From: JBBIQS01 sp037442205
Lineage (GTDB): Bacteria; Myxococcota; Myxococcia; Myxococcales; UBA5297
Direction of reading: 5' to 3'
Assembly (NCBI GenBank): GCA_037442205.1
Contig: JBBIQS010000021.1
Coordinates: 1 to 64,000 of the forward strand
Length of the DNA stretch: 64,000 nt
A program made the translations under genes and the position numbers. Shown piece by piece: positions 17,090 through 26,504 of the stretch (the first letter of the stretch is position 1; every line of letters starts with the position of its first letter). Under the pieces are notes generated by a model. That model had not been told where the DNA came from. It was given only the letters and a program-made list of their open reading frames with translations, and did not search any database.

Positions 17090-17914
17090 ATGAAGATCCG
17101 CTTGCTCCGCGCCGCGATCGTCGCCCTCGCCACCCTGGTCCTGGGCTACCTCGCCCTGTGCCTGGGCGTGTACCTGATGCAAGGGAAGCTGATTTTCCCC
17201 GCGCCGACCGGCGCCCAGACGCCGCGGACTGTCGGCGGCCAGCTGCTGCGGATTCCCCAGGACGGCGGAGAGGTCGTCGCGCTGCACTACCCGGCGCCGA
17301 TCGGGGCGCCGACGGTGGTCCATTTCCACGGAAACGGCGAGCAGCTCGCCGACGACACCCACTGGCTGGAGCGGCTGCACGATCTGGGGCTGGGAGTGCT
17401 CGCGGTGGAGTATCCGGGCTACGGGATGTCGCCGGGGAAGCCTTCGGAGAAGGGCAACTACAGCGCCGCCGAGACTGCTCTCGGCTATCTGAGGGAGAAA
17501 CTCGGGGTTCCGGTGGAGCAGACGGTTTTGGAGGGGCAGTCGCTGGGCAGCGGGGCGGCGACCGAGATGGCCCGGCGCGGGTTGGGTGCGCGGCTGGTGC
17601 TGCTGTCGCCGTTCACTTCGATCGTCGACATGGCCGGGCGGGCCTTTCCGTTCCTGCCGGCGGGGCTGCTGGTGCGCCACCGGTTCGACAACGCCAGCAA
17701 GATCGGCTGGATCCGCATGCCGACGCTGATCGTCCACGGCACCGCGGACGAAGTGGTGCCGGTGGAGATGGGGAAGAGGCTGGCCGAGCTCTCCCCGAAT
17801 GCCGAGCTGCACCTGATCGAAGGCGCGCCGCACGACTTGCAGAGCGCGGGTTCGGAAAAGTTGGCGCGGTGCGTGGCCGCGTTTGCGCGGGGAGAGAGGT
17901 GCCAGCTACCGTGA
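17090..17914 (+). CDS. alpha/beta hydrolase, BEM46/ABHD13-like
   Basis: A 274-residue serine hydrolase with an N-terminal membrane anchor (about residues 7-30). The oxyanion-side motif HFHGNGE, the nucleophile elbow GQSLGSG, the acid in HGTADEVVP and the histidine in EGAPHD give a full catalytic triad. This arrangement is typical of BEM46/ABHD13-like membrane-linked hydrolases whose natural substrates are mostly unknown. TAGGAA precedes the ATG at a good distance. Confidence 0.87.
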   Translation: MKIRLLRAAIVALATLVLGYLALCLGVYLMQGKLIFPAPTGAQTPRTVGGQLLRIPQDGGEVVALHYPAPIGAPTVVHFHGNGEQLADDTHWLERLHDLGLGVLAVEYPGYGMSPGKPSEKGNYSAAETALGYLREKLGVPVEQTVLEGQSLGSGAATEMARRGLGARLVLLSPFTSIVDMAGRAFPFLPAGLLVRHRFDNASKIGWIRMPTLIVHGTADEVVPVEMGKRLAELSPNAELHLIEGAPHDLQSAGSEKLARCVAAFARGERCQLP

Positions 17915-17933
17915 CGCTAAAAAGGAACCCTCC

Positions 17934-18233
17934 ATGCCCGCCAAGAAGCCCACGAAGGAATCCCGCCAGCTGAGCGACCTGACCTCCGTCGGTCCGGCGA
18001 CCCTCGAGGACCTGTCGCGGTTGGGAATCCGTTCGGTGAGCCAGCTCAAGGGGAAAAGCGCCTCCGGCCTCTACCAGCGCCTGTGCCGGATGGACGGCGT
18101 GCGCCACGATCCCTGCTGCGAGGACACCTTTGCCGCCGCCATCGCCCAGGCCGATGACCCGAAGCTGCCAGCGGTGAAGAAGCGCTGGTGGTACTGGTCG
18201 CGGGTTCGCAAGGCGAAGGCCGCCTCGCGATAA
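17934..18233 (+). CDS. Cdd1-type helix-hairpin-helix protein
   Basis: A 99-residue protein of the 'pathogenicity locus' Cdd1 family. It has an HhH-like start (LTSVGPATLEDLSRLGI), then LYQRLCRMDGVRHDPCCEDTF and the family ending KRWWYWSRVRKAKA. HhH motifs usually contact DNA non-specifically. The role of Cdd1 proteins is not established, despite some being labelled mitomycin-resistance proteins. It starts 20 bases after the hydrolase stop and probably shares its transcript, ending at the terminator just downstream. Confidence 0.85.
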   Translation: MPAKKPTKESRQLSDLTSVGPATLEDLSRLGIRSVSQLKGKSASGLYQRLCRMDGVRHDPCCEDTFAAAIAQADDPKLPAVKKRWWYWSRVRKAKAASR

Positions 18234-18238
18234 AGAAA

Positions 18239-18276
18239 AGGCCCCGCCCCTCGGAAGAGGAGCGGGGCCTGTTTCT
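18239..18276 (+). terminator. intrinsic terminator after the Cdd1 gene
   Basis: AGGCCCCGC (18239-18247) pairs perfectly with GCGGGGCCT (18262-18270) and is followed by GTTTCTCTC. The reverse strand also offers a short T run (TTTTCTTT), so it may also stop transcription of the convergent lipoprotein gene. Confidence 0.75.
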
Positions 18277-18288
18277 CTCGCAGGTCCC

Positions 18289-20313
18289 CTAGTTCAACCA
18301 GGTGAGCGGCTTGGCGCTCTCCGGATTGAAGAACGCCGGCTGCTCGCCCGCGGGCATCGCCTGATCCACGGCCGCCGAGTCCAGCAGCTTCAGGCTCGGC
18401 ATCTGGCAGGTGCCGGTGGTGGGCGAGCCTCCAGTTGAACCGCCAGAACCACCAGCAGAGCCGTTGGCGGAACAGGTGTAGTTGGCCGGGCAGCCGGTGT
18501 TGGCCTGGCTCGGGTCGCAGGTCACGCTCGACTTGTCCTCCGGCAGCTTGAAGAAGGTGGACGCCGCGGTCTCGATGGCCTTGCCCTCGATGTTCATGCC
18601 GTCGTTGCGATCGCTGGCGAACGTGGAATTGGGATCGGCCAGCAGCAGCCGGAAGATCCCCGTTCCATCGCTGGAAGCGGCGTGCAGCTCGGCCCTGGTG
18701 ACCGGGGCGTCGAAGAACGCCTTGAGCGACAGCTTGTAGTCGGGCGAATGCGGGAAGCCGGCGAGCGTGGCGTTGTCCAGGGTTCCGGCCACGAAGGTGA
18801 ACAGGCCGTTCAGATCGGTCGCGAAGGCCTGGGCCTTGGTCGCCTGGAAGTTGAACAGGCCCTGCGCTTGCGGGGCGTGGGTCAGCGCGGCCGAGGCCGT
18901 CGCCAGCGCCGCGCGCAGCTGCTCCTTCGCCGGCGCCAGATCGAAGCCCGGCTGCTTGTCCAGGAAGCTGTCGTTCAGGTCGGAAACCAGCTTGGCGATG
19001 ACCAAGTCGCGCTGCGCGCGCTGAATCGGGCCGCTGGGGCCGTCGATCCAGAGCTGGTAGGTCCCGATCAGGTCCGCGAAGGGCTTGGAGAGCACCTTGT
19101 ACTGCACCGCCAGCTTGCCCGCGGCGAGCCCGGTCTCGAGCAAAGCCTGCAGGACGCGGGCGTCGGTGGCGTTGAACAGGATTTCGCCGTCGACCGAGAA
19201 CAGCGCGCCGGGGAGCTTGAACTGGAAGGCGTCGGCATTGGCGTCGCTGGTGACCACCGCCAGGTAGCCGTGGATGGTCTCCACATCGGCGAGGAGCTTC
19301 TTCAGCTGCCCGCGCAGGTACTCGGCCGACATCCCGGGGCAGCGGTCGAGCAGCACGATGTTCGAGGGGCGGTAGGGATTCCCCTCGTCGGCCTTCACGT
19401 TCTGGAACGGGAGCGTGGTCGGCGGGTTGCTGAAGATCGCGTCGCTGACCGTGCCGGAGATCTTCACCCGCAGGCTCTGCAGGTTGGGCGGGCAGCCCGT
19501 TGCGGGACAGGCGGGCATTCCTTCGAGCACGAGCTCCTTGAGCTCGAGCTGAATCGCATCGCCGGCCTGGCCGGTGCCGACCTTGGTGAACTTCACGCTC
19601 CCGGTGATCGGGTAGCCGAGGAAGTTGCGCTGGCCGGTGGCGGGATCGGGCATCGAGAACTGGAGGGAGCCGTTGAGCTCGGCGGCCGCGACCTCCAGAC
19701 CGTCGGACAGCGGAGTGTCGAGCAGCCCGTTATTGCCGCGATGGGCGGCGTCGTAGCGAACTTCGAGGTAGAGATCGGCCGGATCGAGGTTGCGGAACTG
19801 CACGTCCTTGATGGAAACGGTCAGGAACTTCTTGGTGACCGGGGCATTTCCGCCCGGCTCCCACGTCTCGCGCTCCTCGGCGTGGGTGCGCACGGTGTCG
19901 GAGGTGAAGGCCAGCGGCTGGAAGCCCGCCGCGGCCGATCCCAGCGCGATGGTCAGCGGGGCAGTGCCAGCGCGGTCGAGCTTGTCCTTGGCGAAGAAGC
20001 CGCTGGCGCCAAAGATCTTGCTGGCCACGTCGAGGTGCGGCTCCCCGCACTTGTCGAGGACCTCGGTGATTCCGGCCGAGTCGGGCAGGAGCACGCCGCA
20101 AGTGAGCGCGGCGCCGAAGGCGGCATGGGTGTCGTTCGGGTTCACGGTCAGGACGCCCTTGAAAGCGTCGCAAGCACCTACGGGATCGCTTTGGGAGAGC
20201 AGCTCATCGCCCGCGGGAAAGGGATCGATCTGCTTCTCCGACTTTGGGCAGCCGGACAGCAGCAGCGCCGCCCCGGCGAGCGCCGGCGCGAGAAGGTTTC
20301 GCAAGTAGGTCAT
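18289..20313 (-). CDS. large lipoprotein with TPR-like N-terminus
   Basis: A 674-residue lipoprotein: signal peptide MTYLRNLLAPALAGAALLL and lipobox LSGC (C22). The first 70 mature residues (DPVGACDAFKGVLTVNPNDTHAAFG) look like a TPR. The rest is not recognised and contains a Gly/Ser-rich stretch near the end next to CDPSQANTGCPANYTCSAN, a small cysteine motif. The ATG at 20313 is chosen because GAGGAA sits at ideal spacing; an ATG four codons upstream (20325) is possible. The open frame continues far upstream only because the spacer is a tandem array with no stops. Outer-membrane location is likely but inferred. Confidence 0.75.
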   Translation of the reverse strand: MTYLRNLLAPALAGAALLLSGCPKSEKQIDPFPAGDELLSQSDPVGACDAFKGVLTVNPNDTHAAFGAALTCGVLLPDSAGITEVLDKCGEPHLDVASKIFGASGFFAKDKLDRAGTAPLTIALGSAAAGFQPLAFTSDTVRTHAEERETWEPGGNAPVTKKFLTVSIKDVQFRNLDPADLYLEVRYDAAHRGNNGLLDTPLSDGLEVAAAELNGSLQFSMPDPATGQRNFLGYPITGSVKFTKVGTGQAGDAIQLELKELVLEGMPACPATGCPPNLQSLRVKISGTVSDAIFSNPPTTLPFQNVKADEGNPYRPSNIVLLDRCPGMSAEYLRGQLKKLLADVETIHGYLAVVTSDANADAFQFKLPGALFSVDGEILFNATDARVLQALLETGLAAGKLAVQYKVLSKPFADLIGTYQLWIDGPSGPIQRAQRDLVIAKLVSDLNDSFLDKQPGFDLAPAKEQLRAALATASAALTHAPQAQGLFNFQATKAQAFATDLNGLFTFVAGTLDNATLAGFPHSPDYKLSLKAFFDAPVTRAELHAASSDGTGIFRLLLADPNSTFASDRNDGMNIEGKAIETAASTFFKLPEDKSSVTCDPSQANTGCPANYTCSANGSAGGSGGSTGGSPTTGTCQMPSLKLLDSAAVDQAMPAGEQPAFFNPESAKPLTWLN

Positions 20314-20536
20314 GGAGTTCCTCATGGTCAGGTGACCGGGGCCGGCCCCTTCTGCCCGTGGACCGCTCCGACCATCCCTCGCTCTGAAAGGTGAGTCAAC
20401 GGGGGCCAATGGGAGCCACTCGCTGCTTGCGGGCGAGCAGCGTTGGCCTTGCCAGCTCGTTCTTGGCTTCTCGGACGAGCTACAGCCGGAGCTCAGCCGC
20501 GCTGGGCTCGGGACCGCGGGCCCTCGGGGCGTTCCC

Positions 20537-20914
20537 GGATTCGGTCGCGGGCCCGGATCCGAATCATGGATTCCGACTTCGGGGCATGGAGCCATTCCGG
20601 GATTCGGTCGCGGACCCGGATCCGAATCATGGATTCCGACTTCGGGGCATGGAGCCATTCCGGGATTCGGTCGCGGGCCCGGATCCGAATCATGGATTCC
20701 GACTTCGGGGCATGGAGCCATTCCGGGATTCGGTCGCGGACCCGGATCCGAATCAGGGATTCCGACCTCGTGGCAAGGAGCCTTCCCGGGATTCGGTCGC
20801 AGTCCCCAGGTCCGAAGAAGGAATGCGACCTCGGGGCCTGCAGTCCTTCCGGGACTCGGCCGCGGGCCTCTGAGCAGAATCAAGGATTCTGAATGCGGGC
20901 CTTGTGGCCTTCCC
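20537..20914. repeat. 63-bp tandem array (about six units) in a 686-bp non-coding gap
   Basis: Units begin at 20537, 20600, 20663, 20726, 20789 and 20852, a strict 63-bp period. The first four are nearly identical and differ in an alternating base: cGGGCCCgg, cGGACCCgg, cGGGCCCgg, cGGACCCgg. Units five and six are degenerate. Each good unit contains the inverted repeat GATTCGG/CCGAATC with a 14-base loop and a second dyad, GAATC-ATG-GATTC. As 63 is a multiple of three, frames are open on both strands, but there is no start, ribosome site or codon bias arguing for a gene. The remainder of the gap 20314-20999 shows only weak echoes of the repeat. Confidence 0.9.
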
Positions 20915-20999
20915 GAGCCTCTGCTGCGCTCGGCGCTGACGGGTCGGCGAGGGTGCTTGGAGCCTCTCCCGGATTCGATTTCAGCCGGGACTCCGAGCT

Positions 21000-22310
21000 C
21001 TACAGCCGTCCAGCGGCCTTCACGTCGAGATAGGCGTTGATCGAGGCCGCCGAGAGCTGGGGCGCGGCCACGCTGAGCACGCTGGCCCCCGCTTCGCGCA
21101 GCAGCCCAAGGGCGCGCTCGCGCTCGCGGACGATAGTCCTGGCGGCGGCGCGCAGATAAGCGTCCTCCGCCGTCGCCGGTACCGCGCGGGCGGGGTCGGA
21201 GAGGGCCGGATCGGCCATGGCCACGATCAGCGGCAGGTGCCGGGGGCGCAGCAGCGCCGTGCGGGCGAGCAGCGAGCGCGAGGAGTCGGCGTCGAGCACA
21301 TCGGTGAAGACCGCCAGCAGCGCCCGCCGCCGCTGGCGGGCGGCCACCAGGTCGAAGGCGAGGTCGTAGTCGCTCTCGCAGAGCCGGGGCTGGAGGGGAT
21401 ACAGCGCATCCGCCAGCGCCCGCAGCTGCGCGCGGCCTCGCCGCGGCGGTAGATAGGCCAACGTTCGAGCGCCGAAGGCGCACAGTCCCACCAGATCGCC
21501 CTTCTCCAGGCTGATCCGCGCCAGCCGCAGCGCGGCGTCGATCGCCCAGTCGAGCTTGCCGCGCCCGGAGAGCCTACCGACCATGTGCCGACCGCAGTCG
21601 ATCATCAGCAGCACCGGCTGATTCCGCTCCGGTTCGAAGTGCCGGGTGATCGGCCGCTGCCGCTTCGCGGTCGCTTTCCAGTCCAAGAGCCTCATGTCGT
21701 CGCCGCAGACGTAGTCGCGCAGCGATTCGAACTCGCGTCCCTCGCCCAGCGAGCGGCGCATCCGTGCCAGCCCGGTCTCGATCTCGGGCCGCGCCAGGGC
21801 CAGCGCGTCCCGCTCCAGCGCCGCGAGCGCGGGATAGGCCTTGATGACGCGGGTTGCCGGGGTCCTGCACTGCCGCTGCGCCAGCCCCCACGGCCCGGAG
21901 AGGCGCAAGTGGAGGTCGCCGAAGGCGTGGTCGCCTCGCTCCTGGGGAGTCAGCAGATAGCTGAGCGTGAGTTGCGCGCCGGCGCCGAGCTCGAACGACC
22001 TCCGGTGGCTGGAAGTGGTGCAAGCAGGCGGCGGCGCATCGGCGATTTGGCCCCTGCACGGCGCCGCATTGGGGTTTTCGAGGTGCAGGCGAACCGGATT
22101 GGCCGCTCCGGCGCTCAAGATCTCCTCGACTTCGCGCCGCGCGAGCACCGATCCCGGGTTCGGGCAGCGCCAGAAGTCGACCAGGAAGGCCGCCGCGAGC
22201 GCCAGATCCCATGCGGCGACGATCCAGCGCGCCTCGGTCCAGGCGATGGCCAGGGCTGCGGGGAGGAGGGCCAGCGCCAGGAGCGCAGCGAGCCGCCGGG
22301 TGGGAATCAT
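21000..22310 (-). CDS. DUF58 domain protein
   Basis: A 436-residue protein with two N-terminal membrane segments (about 5-45) and the DUF58 signature EFESLRDYVCGDDMRLLDWKA, followed by a von Willebrand A-like fold (LLMIDCGRHM). DUF58 proteins are almost always paired with MoxR ATPases, as here, and are thought to be acted on by them. It starts two bases after the MoxR stop in a six-gene minus-strand operon. The function of these loci (cell-envelope or complex maturation) is not established. Confidence 0.88.
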   Translation of the reverse strand: MIPTRRLAALLALALLPAALAIAWTEARWIVAAWDLALAAAFLVDFWRCPNPGSVLARREVEEILSAGAANPVRLHLENPNAAPCRGQIADAPPPACTTSSHRRSFELGAGAQLTLSYLLTPQERGDHAFGDLHLRLSGPWGLAQRQCRTPATRVIKAYPALAALERDALALARPEIETGLARMRRSLGEGREFESLRDYVCGDDMRLLDWKATAKRQRPITRHFEPERNQPVLLMIDCGRHMVGRLSGRGKLDWAIDAALRLARISLEKGDLVGLCAFGARTLAYLPPRRGRAQLRALADALYPLQPRLCESDYDLAFDLVAARQRRRALLAVFTDVLDADSSRSLLARTALLRPRHLPLIVAMADPALSDPARAVPATAEDAYLRAAARTIVRERERALGLLREAGASVLSVAAPQLSAASINAYLDVKAAGRL

Positions 22311-22312
22311 GC

Positions 22313-23284
22313 TCAGCGCGGGACCGGGACTTCCTCGAGCAATTGCCCGATCGCGTCCTCGATGCTCAATCCTTCGAGCTCGGCCTCGCTGCGCAGCACC
22401 AACCGGTGGCGAAAAACCGGGCGGGCCATCGCTTTGACGTCATCGGGAGTGACGAACTGCTTGCCCGCCAGCGCCGCCGAAGCCTTGGCGGCCACCAGCA
22501 GCGCCATTCCGGCCCGCGGCGAGGCTCCGATGCGCAGCCGGTGGCTCTGCCGCGTGGCCTTGCACAGCTGCGCCACGTACTCGAACAGCGAGTCTTCGAC
22601 CCGGATCGCCTGCGCCGCGCGCCTCAGCTCCACCGCCTGGGCTCGCGCGAGGACCGTCGCCAATCCCGACAGGTCGTGACCGTCGAATCCCCGGTGCGCC
22701 CGCCGCAGGATCTCCACCTCGTCCGCCGGATCCGGGTAATGCATGCGGATCTTCATCAGGAATCGATCGGTCTGGGCCTCGGGTAGAGGGTAGGTCCCTT
22801 CGAGCTCGAGCGGATTCTGGGTGGCGACCACGAAGAAATGCTGGCCCAGGGAGTGCGTGACCCCGTCGATGGTCACCTGCCGCTCCTCCATGGCCTCGAG
22901 AAGCGCGGCCTGGGTCTTGGGCGGAGTGCGGTTGAGCTCGTCGGCGAGCAGCACCTCGGTGAAGATCGGCCCGCGGGCCAGCTCGAAGCGCTGGTCCTGG
23001 GGGCGCCAGATGCTGGTCCCGAGGATGTCGGCGGGCATCAGGTCGGGCGTGAACTGGACTCGGGCAAATCGCAGGTCGAGGCAGCGGGCCAGCGCCTTGG
23101 CGAGCAGCGTCTTGGCGATTCCGGGAACGCCTTCGATCAGCACGTGGCCGCCGGCGAGATAGGCAGCCAGCAGCTCGGTGACTGCGGCCTCCTGTCCCAC
23201 CACGGCTTTGGCGACTTCGGCGCGGATCGCCGAGAGGGCAGTGGTGGGATCGAATGAAGATCTCTCTGCGGCGGAGGTGCTCAT
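22313..23284 (-). CDS. MoxR family AAA+ ATPase
   Basis: A 323-residue AAA+ ATPase with the MoxR-type Walker A GVPGIAKT (52-59), Walker B LLADELNRTPPKTQ, and the following blocks ALLEAMEERQVTIDG and FVVATQNPLELEGTYPLPEAQ. MoxR proteins act as chaperones for partner complexes containing von Willebrand A domains. The DUF58 gene two bases downstream is the expected partner. Confidence 0.95.
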   Translation of the reverse strand: MSTSAAERSSFDPTTALSAIRAEVAKAVVGQEAAVTELLAAYLAGGHVLIEGVPGIAKTLLAKALARCLDLRFARVQFTPDLMPADILGTSIWRPQDQRFELARGPIFTEVLLADELNRTPPKTQAALLEAMEERQVTIDGVTHSLGQHFFVVATQNPLELEGTYPLPEAQTDRFLMKIRMHYPDPADEVEILRRAHRGFDGHDLSGLATVLARAQAVELRRAAQAIRVEDSLFEYVAQLCKATRQSHRLRIGASPRAGMALLVAAKASAALAGKQFVTPDDVKAMARPVFRHRLVLRSEAELEGLSIEDAIGQLLEEVPVPR

Positions 23285-23335
23285 GGGCCGAGGAGGATAG
23301 CACGCACCCCGCGGGCAGCCGTTCAGCCGGCTGCG

Positions 23336-24286
23336 CTACGGCTTGGCGGGCGAGGCCGCCTTCTGGCGGCGCTTGCGAGCCACGTGGGCGATGCCCTGGC
23401 CGTTGAGCTCGATGTCGCCGCGCAGCAATTCCTCTTCGCTCTTGCCGAAGTAGAGGCCGCGCCGCTTCATCGAATCGATCATCTGACGCCGCACCCGCTC
23501 GATGCAGAATCCATCCAGCTCGGAATCGGGGAGCGAGGAGCGCACGGCGAGGTCCAGCGTCTCTCCCGCCGCCCGAATCTGCTCCTCCATCTGCCGCGCG
23601 GCCTCGGCCATCTCCTCGACGGCGCCGAAGTGGGTCGGATAGGCGCGGCGCGCACCGCTCTCGACGATGCGCTTGATCGATTTGAGGGCCTCGTCGGGAT
23701 CGAAATCAGTGGGGCTGGTGGACGGGAAGATGAAGAGACCCTTCTGCTGCAGCGCCGGATAGGCCAGACCAAAGGCGTCGCCGGTGAAGATCGCCGATTC
23801 GGTCTCATCGAACATGCAGAGATGGTGGTTGGCGTGCCCGCGGGTGTGCAGGAATCGCAGCGCGTGCGTTCCGAGCATCGCCGTTTCGCCGTCTTCGACC
23901 GCTCGCACTCGCGCCGCGGGGACGGGACCGATGTTCCCGTAGAGCTTTTCGAAGAGTGCGTCGCCGTAAACGTGGCGGGCGCTGGCCACTAGCTTGGTGG
24001 GATCGATAAGGTGAGGGGCCGCGCGCGGATGGCAGAGCACGGTGGCGTTGGGGCAGGCCGCTGCCAGCGCCGCGGTCCCGGCGCCGTGATCGAGGTGGAC
24101 GTGGGTGACCACCAAATACTCGACCTGGGACGGAGAGATCCACTGGTCGCGCAGTCCCTGGAGCAGGTGGGGAAGCGCTTTGCTGGTGTTGTTGTCCACG
24201 AAGGCGGCGTGGGTGCCGTCGCGCAGCAGGTAGGAGGCGGCGATCCCGGGGCCGAGGTAGTCGCAGTCGATGGTGAGCGTGCTCAT
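23336..24286 (-). CDS. metallo-beta-lactamase-fold hydrolase
   Basis: A 316-residue MBL-fold enzyme with the dinuclear metal site: THVHLDHG (61-68), HTRGHANHH, the bridging aspartate in FTGDAFG and a final histidine in YPTHFG. This order fits glyoxalase-II-like hydrolases and not RNase Z, which is encoded elsewhere in this window. It lies five bases after the DUF4350 gene and 51 bases before MoxR, so it belongs to the operon although it is not a usual member. The C-terminal tail is lysine-rich. Substrate unknown. Confidence 0.85.
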   Translation of the reverse strand: MSTLTIDCDYLGPGIAASYLLRDGTHAAFVDNNTSKALPHLLQGLRDQWISPSQVEYLVVTHVHLDHGAGTAALAAACPNATVLCHPRAAPHLIDPTKLVASARHVYGDALFEKLYGNIGPVPAARVRAVEDGETAMLGTHALRFLHTRGHANHHLCMFDETESAIFTGDAFGLAYPALQQKGLFIFPSTSPTDFDPDEALKSIKRIVESGARRAYPTHFGAVEEMAEAARQMEEQIRAAGETLDLAVRSSLPDSELDGFCIERVRRQMIDSMKRRGLYFGKSEEELLRGDIELNGQGIAHVARKRRQKAASPAKP

Positions 24287-24291
24287 GGTGC

Positions 24292-25554
24292 TCAGACAAT
24301 AAGCGACTCGACCCCGGATCGCTCATGAGACTTGCCCGCGACGACCAATCCGACTGCCTGCTCGAAGAGCGCGAACTGCTCTGCCAGTCCGCGCAGCGCC
24401 TCGGGGCTCGCGCCCTCCCTCTCAGCCTGCCTGGCCTGGCCCGCGAGCTCCAGAAAGTGCAGCTGCGAGGCGCCCGTGCGAGCCTCGAGCCGCCGCGCGA
24501 CCTCGAGATCGTCGAGCCCGGCGCCGATCCCCAGCCGTTCGTGCAGGTCGCGGCGAAGTCCGCGGTACAGCTCGCCGCACAGCGCACCCTCCACGCCGGC
24601 TTTCGAGTAGAGGAGCGCCATCTGCGCCAGGTATTCGGACTGGGAACGCTGGTGCGCGGGCCGGCAGGAACGCACCTCGCCGAGCCGCCGGCCGATGGCG
24701 AAGGCCAGGATTAGCGCCGCCAGCCCCGCCTGCGCCACCGCGGGCCCCAGCGCGCCGGCGAGATTGGCGATCTCCGAGCCTCCGGCCCGCTGATGGTACT
24801 CGTCGAAGTAGAGGGGGCCTCGGGCGGCCAGGTTTGCCCACACCAGGAGGTTGTCGGCCAATCCGATCCGGCGGTTCTCGGCGAGGTCGGTTCCGGCCAG
24901 GGCGATCACCTCTCCCTGGCCGTAGGAATAACTGAGGATCGACGGCGCATCGGCGGTGCCGGCGAGCGGGAGCAGGCTTCCCCGGCGCGATTCGAGGCCG
25001 TCGTCGGCGGCGACGCGCAGCGTGCGCACGCCCGCGAGGAGCGGCGAGGGCGTCCAGGGCACCGCATCGGCTCCGGTGGGGTCGGCGGCGCCGTCTTGCC
25101 AGTTCAACAGGCCAAACAGGCTGCGATCGAGCTTGTCGGTATCCACCAGCGGTTTCGCCCGGGGCCCGGGAATCCACTCAACCTCGAGGAAACGGTCCAT
25201 CTGCTGGGTCCGCAGCCGGCGCGGGAGGGCGTAGACATAGGTGCCACCCCTCTCGATCCAGCTCACCAGCGTCTCGAGCTCGTCGGTTTCAATCCTCCGC
25301 TCGGTCGGCGCCAGCGCCACCAGCACCTTGGCGTCGGAGGGAAGGGCGGTGTAGCGCCGCGCCAGGACCTTGGGAGCGGCGCCAGTCTCCTGGAGCCAGG
25401 TGAAAAGAGCCTTGCTCCCGCGCGCGGAGGCGTTTTCGATGCTCGGCACCGGCGACTCGGCGGTCCGCAGCGAGCGGGAGCGGAACGCGATCCCGCTTCC
25501 GGCGACCAGGCAGATGGCCGCGAAGTAGCCGAGGGCGAGTTTGGCGCGGCTCAT
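24292..25554 (-). CDS. DUF4350 domain membrane protein
   Basis: A 420-residue protein: an N-terminal membrane segment (LALGYFAAICLVAGSGIAF), an extracytoplasmic DUF4350 domain (NASARGSKALFTWLQETG, then WIERGGTYVYALP), a second membrane segment near 290-310 (VAQAGLAALILAFAIG) after YFDEYHQRAGG, and a helical cytoplasmic tail. DUF4350 proteins accompany MoxR/DUF58/DUF4129 loci. The start at 25554 overlaps the upstream DUF4129 stop as ATGA, so translation is probably coupled. The C-terminal tail contains no known motif. Confidence 0.82.
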   Translation of the reverse strand: MSRAKLALGYFAAICLVAGSGIAFRSRSLRTAESPVPSIENASARGSKALFTWLQETGAAPKVLARRYTALPSDAKVLVALAPTERRIETDELETLVSWIERGGTYVYALPRRLRTQQMDRFLEVEWIPGPRAKPLVDTDKLDRSLFGLLNWQDGAADPTGADAVPWTPSPLLAGVRTLRVAADDGLESRRGSLLPLAGTADAPSILSYSYGQGEVIALAGTDLAENRRIGLADNLLVWANLAARGPLYFDEYHQRAGGSEIANLAGALGPAVAQAGLAALILAFAIGRRLGEVRSCRPAHQRSQSEYLAQMALLYSKAGVEGALCGELYRGLRRDLHERLGIGAGLDDLEVARRLEARTGASQLHFLELAGQARQAEREGASPEALRGLAEQFALFEQAVGLVVAGKSHERSGVESLIV

Positions 25555-26504
25555 CGCTGGATCCTCGCCGCCAGCGCGCCCTGACAGCACTGCCCAATCC
25601 CTTCCAGGAACCGCCGGGCCTCGGGAAGGGTGATCGTCGCCAGCCCGTACCAGGTTTCGTCGTACCAGGTGAGCAGCTTGCGGGCCCGTCCCGCCAGTTC
25701 GGCGCCTCCTCCGCGGCGCGCGACCTGCTCCGCCACTTCTCGGTTGGTCGCCGCGCGCCCGGAAGAGGTCAGCCGCGCCCGCTCCAGCGTCGCCAGCAGG
25801 CGCAGCAGGCCGAGTCGAATCGCTTCGCGGGCATCTCCCCGGTCGATCGCCGCCGCCGAGGAGCGTTGGTAGTGCTCGGGATCGTCGAGGAACGCGTTGG
25901 CAACTGGCGAGGTCGCGCTTGCGGCCGCTTTTCGCAGCCGCACCCGCGCCAGACGCCAGGCGAGATACATCACTGCGGCGCACACCGACGAGAGGAAGAC
26001 CGCGCGCACCAGGTTGGAGGCCTCGCGCACGCCTCTGGCGGTGGCGAAGACGTCGCGCAGCCAGGTGCGCAGCTGTTCGAACAGCCGAAAGAGAAATGTC
26101 TCGTCGCGCGAGCGGAGCTGGTACTCCGGCTTTCCCAAGATGCTGACCAGTTTGGCGCGATCGAACTGGCTCGCCGCGCCCGCCGGGGCGCGAAGAGCCG
26201 CGCACAGCCGCTGCATCCGCCGCTGCGCGAACTGGATTCGCTCGCCGACCTCGTCGTCGCCCGCATCCGCGATGGAGCTCGCCATCCGCTGAATCCACGG
26301 GAGGCGCAGCGCCACTCCCTCGAGCTCGCGATCCGCCAGCGCAGCGCGCAGCGACTGCACCGCAAGGACTGCTTCCGACTTTCGCTCTTCGAAATCAGGC
26401 TGGGAGGCGCTGGTTTTCAATTGCTCGGCCGCTTCGTCGCAGGCACTGGCCGCCATTTCGGGGGCGACGGCCGCCAACAGCAGCGCTGCGAGCGCTCCGG
26501 TCAC
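25551..26504 (-). CDS. DUF4129 domain protein
   Basis: A 317-residue protein with a signal peptide, an extracytoplasmic helical region (about 20-155), a membrane segment (VRAVFLSSVCAAVMYLAW, about 167-184) and a cytoplasmic DUF4129 domain whose markers are GRAATNREVAEQVAR and TWYDETWYGLATI near the C-terminus. Both ends overlap neighbours by four bases (ATGA), a tightly coupled operon. Its role is inferred only from company with the MoxR and DUF58 genes. Confidence 0.82.
   Translation of the reverse strand: MTGALAALLLAAVAPEMAASACDEAAEQLKTSASQPDFEERKSEAVLAVQSLRAALADRELEGVALRLPWIQRMASSIADAGDDEVGERIQFAQRRMQRLCAALRAPAGAASQFDRAKLVSILGKPEYQLRSRDETFLFRLFEQLRTWLRDVFATARGVREASNLVRAVFLSSVCAAVMYLAWRLARVRLRKAAASATSPVANAFLDDPEHYQRSSAAAIDRGDAREAIRLGLLRLLATLERARLTSSGRAATNREVAEQVARRGGGAELAGRARKLLTWYDETWYGLATITLPEARRFLEGIGQCCQGALAARIQR

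Noticed and set aside
20391..20892. Open frames of 149-160 codons across the 63-bp array, with repeats such as RIRIMDSDFGAWSH
   Set aside because: A 63-bp period keeps all frames open. Several frames on both strands are open alike, and there is no start signal.
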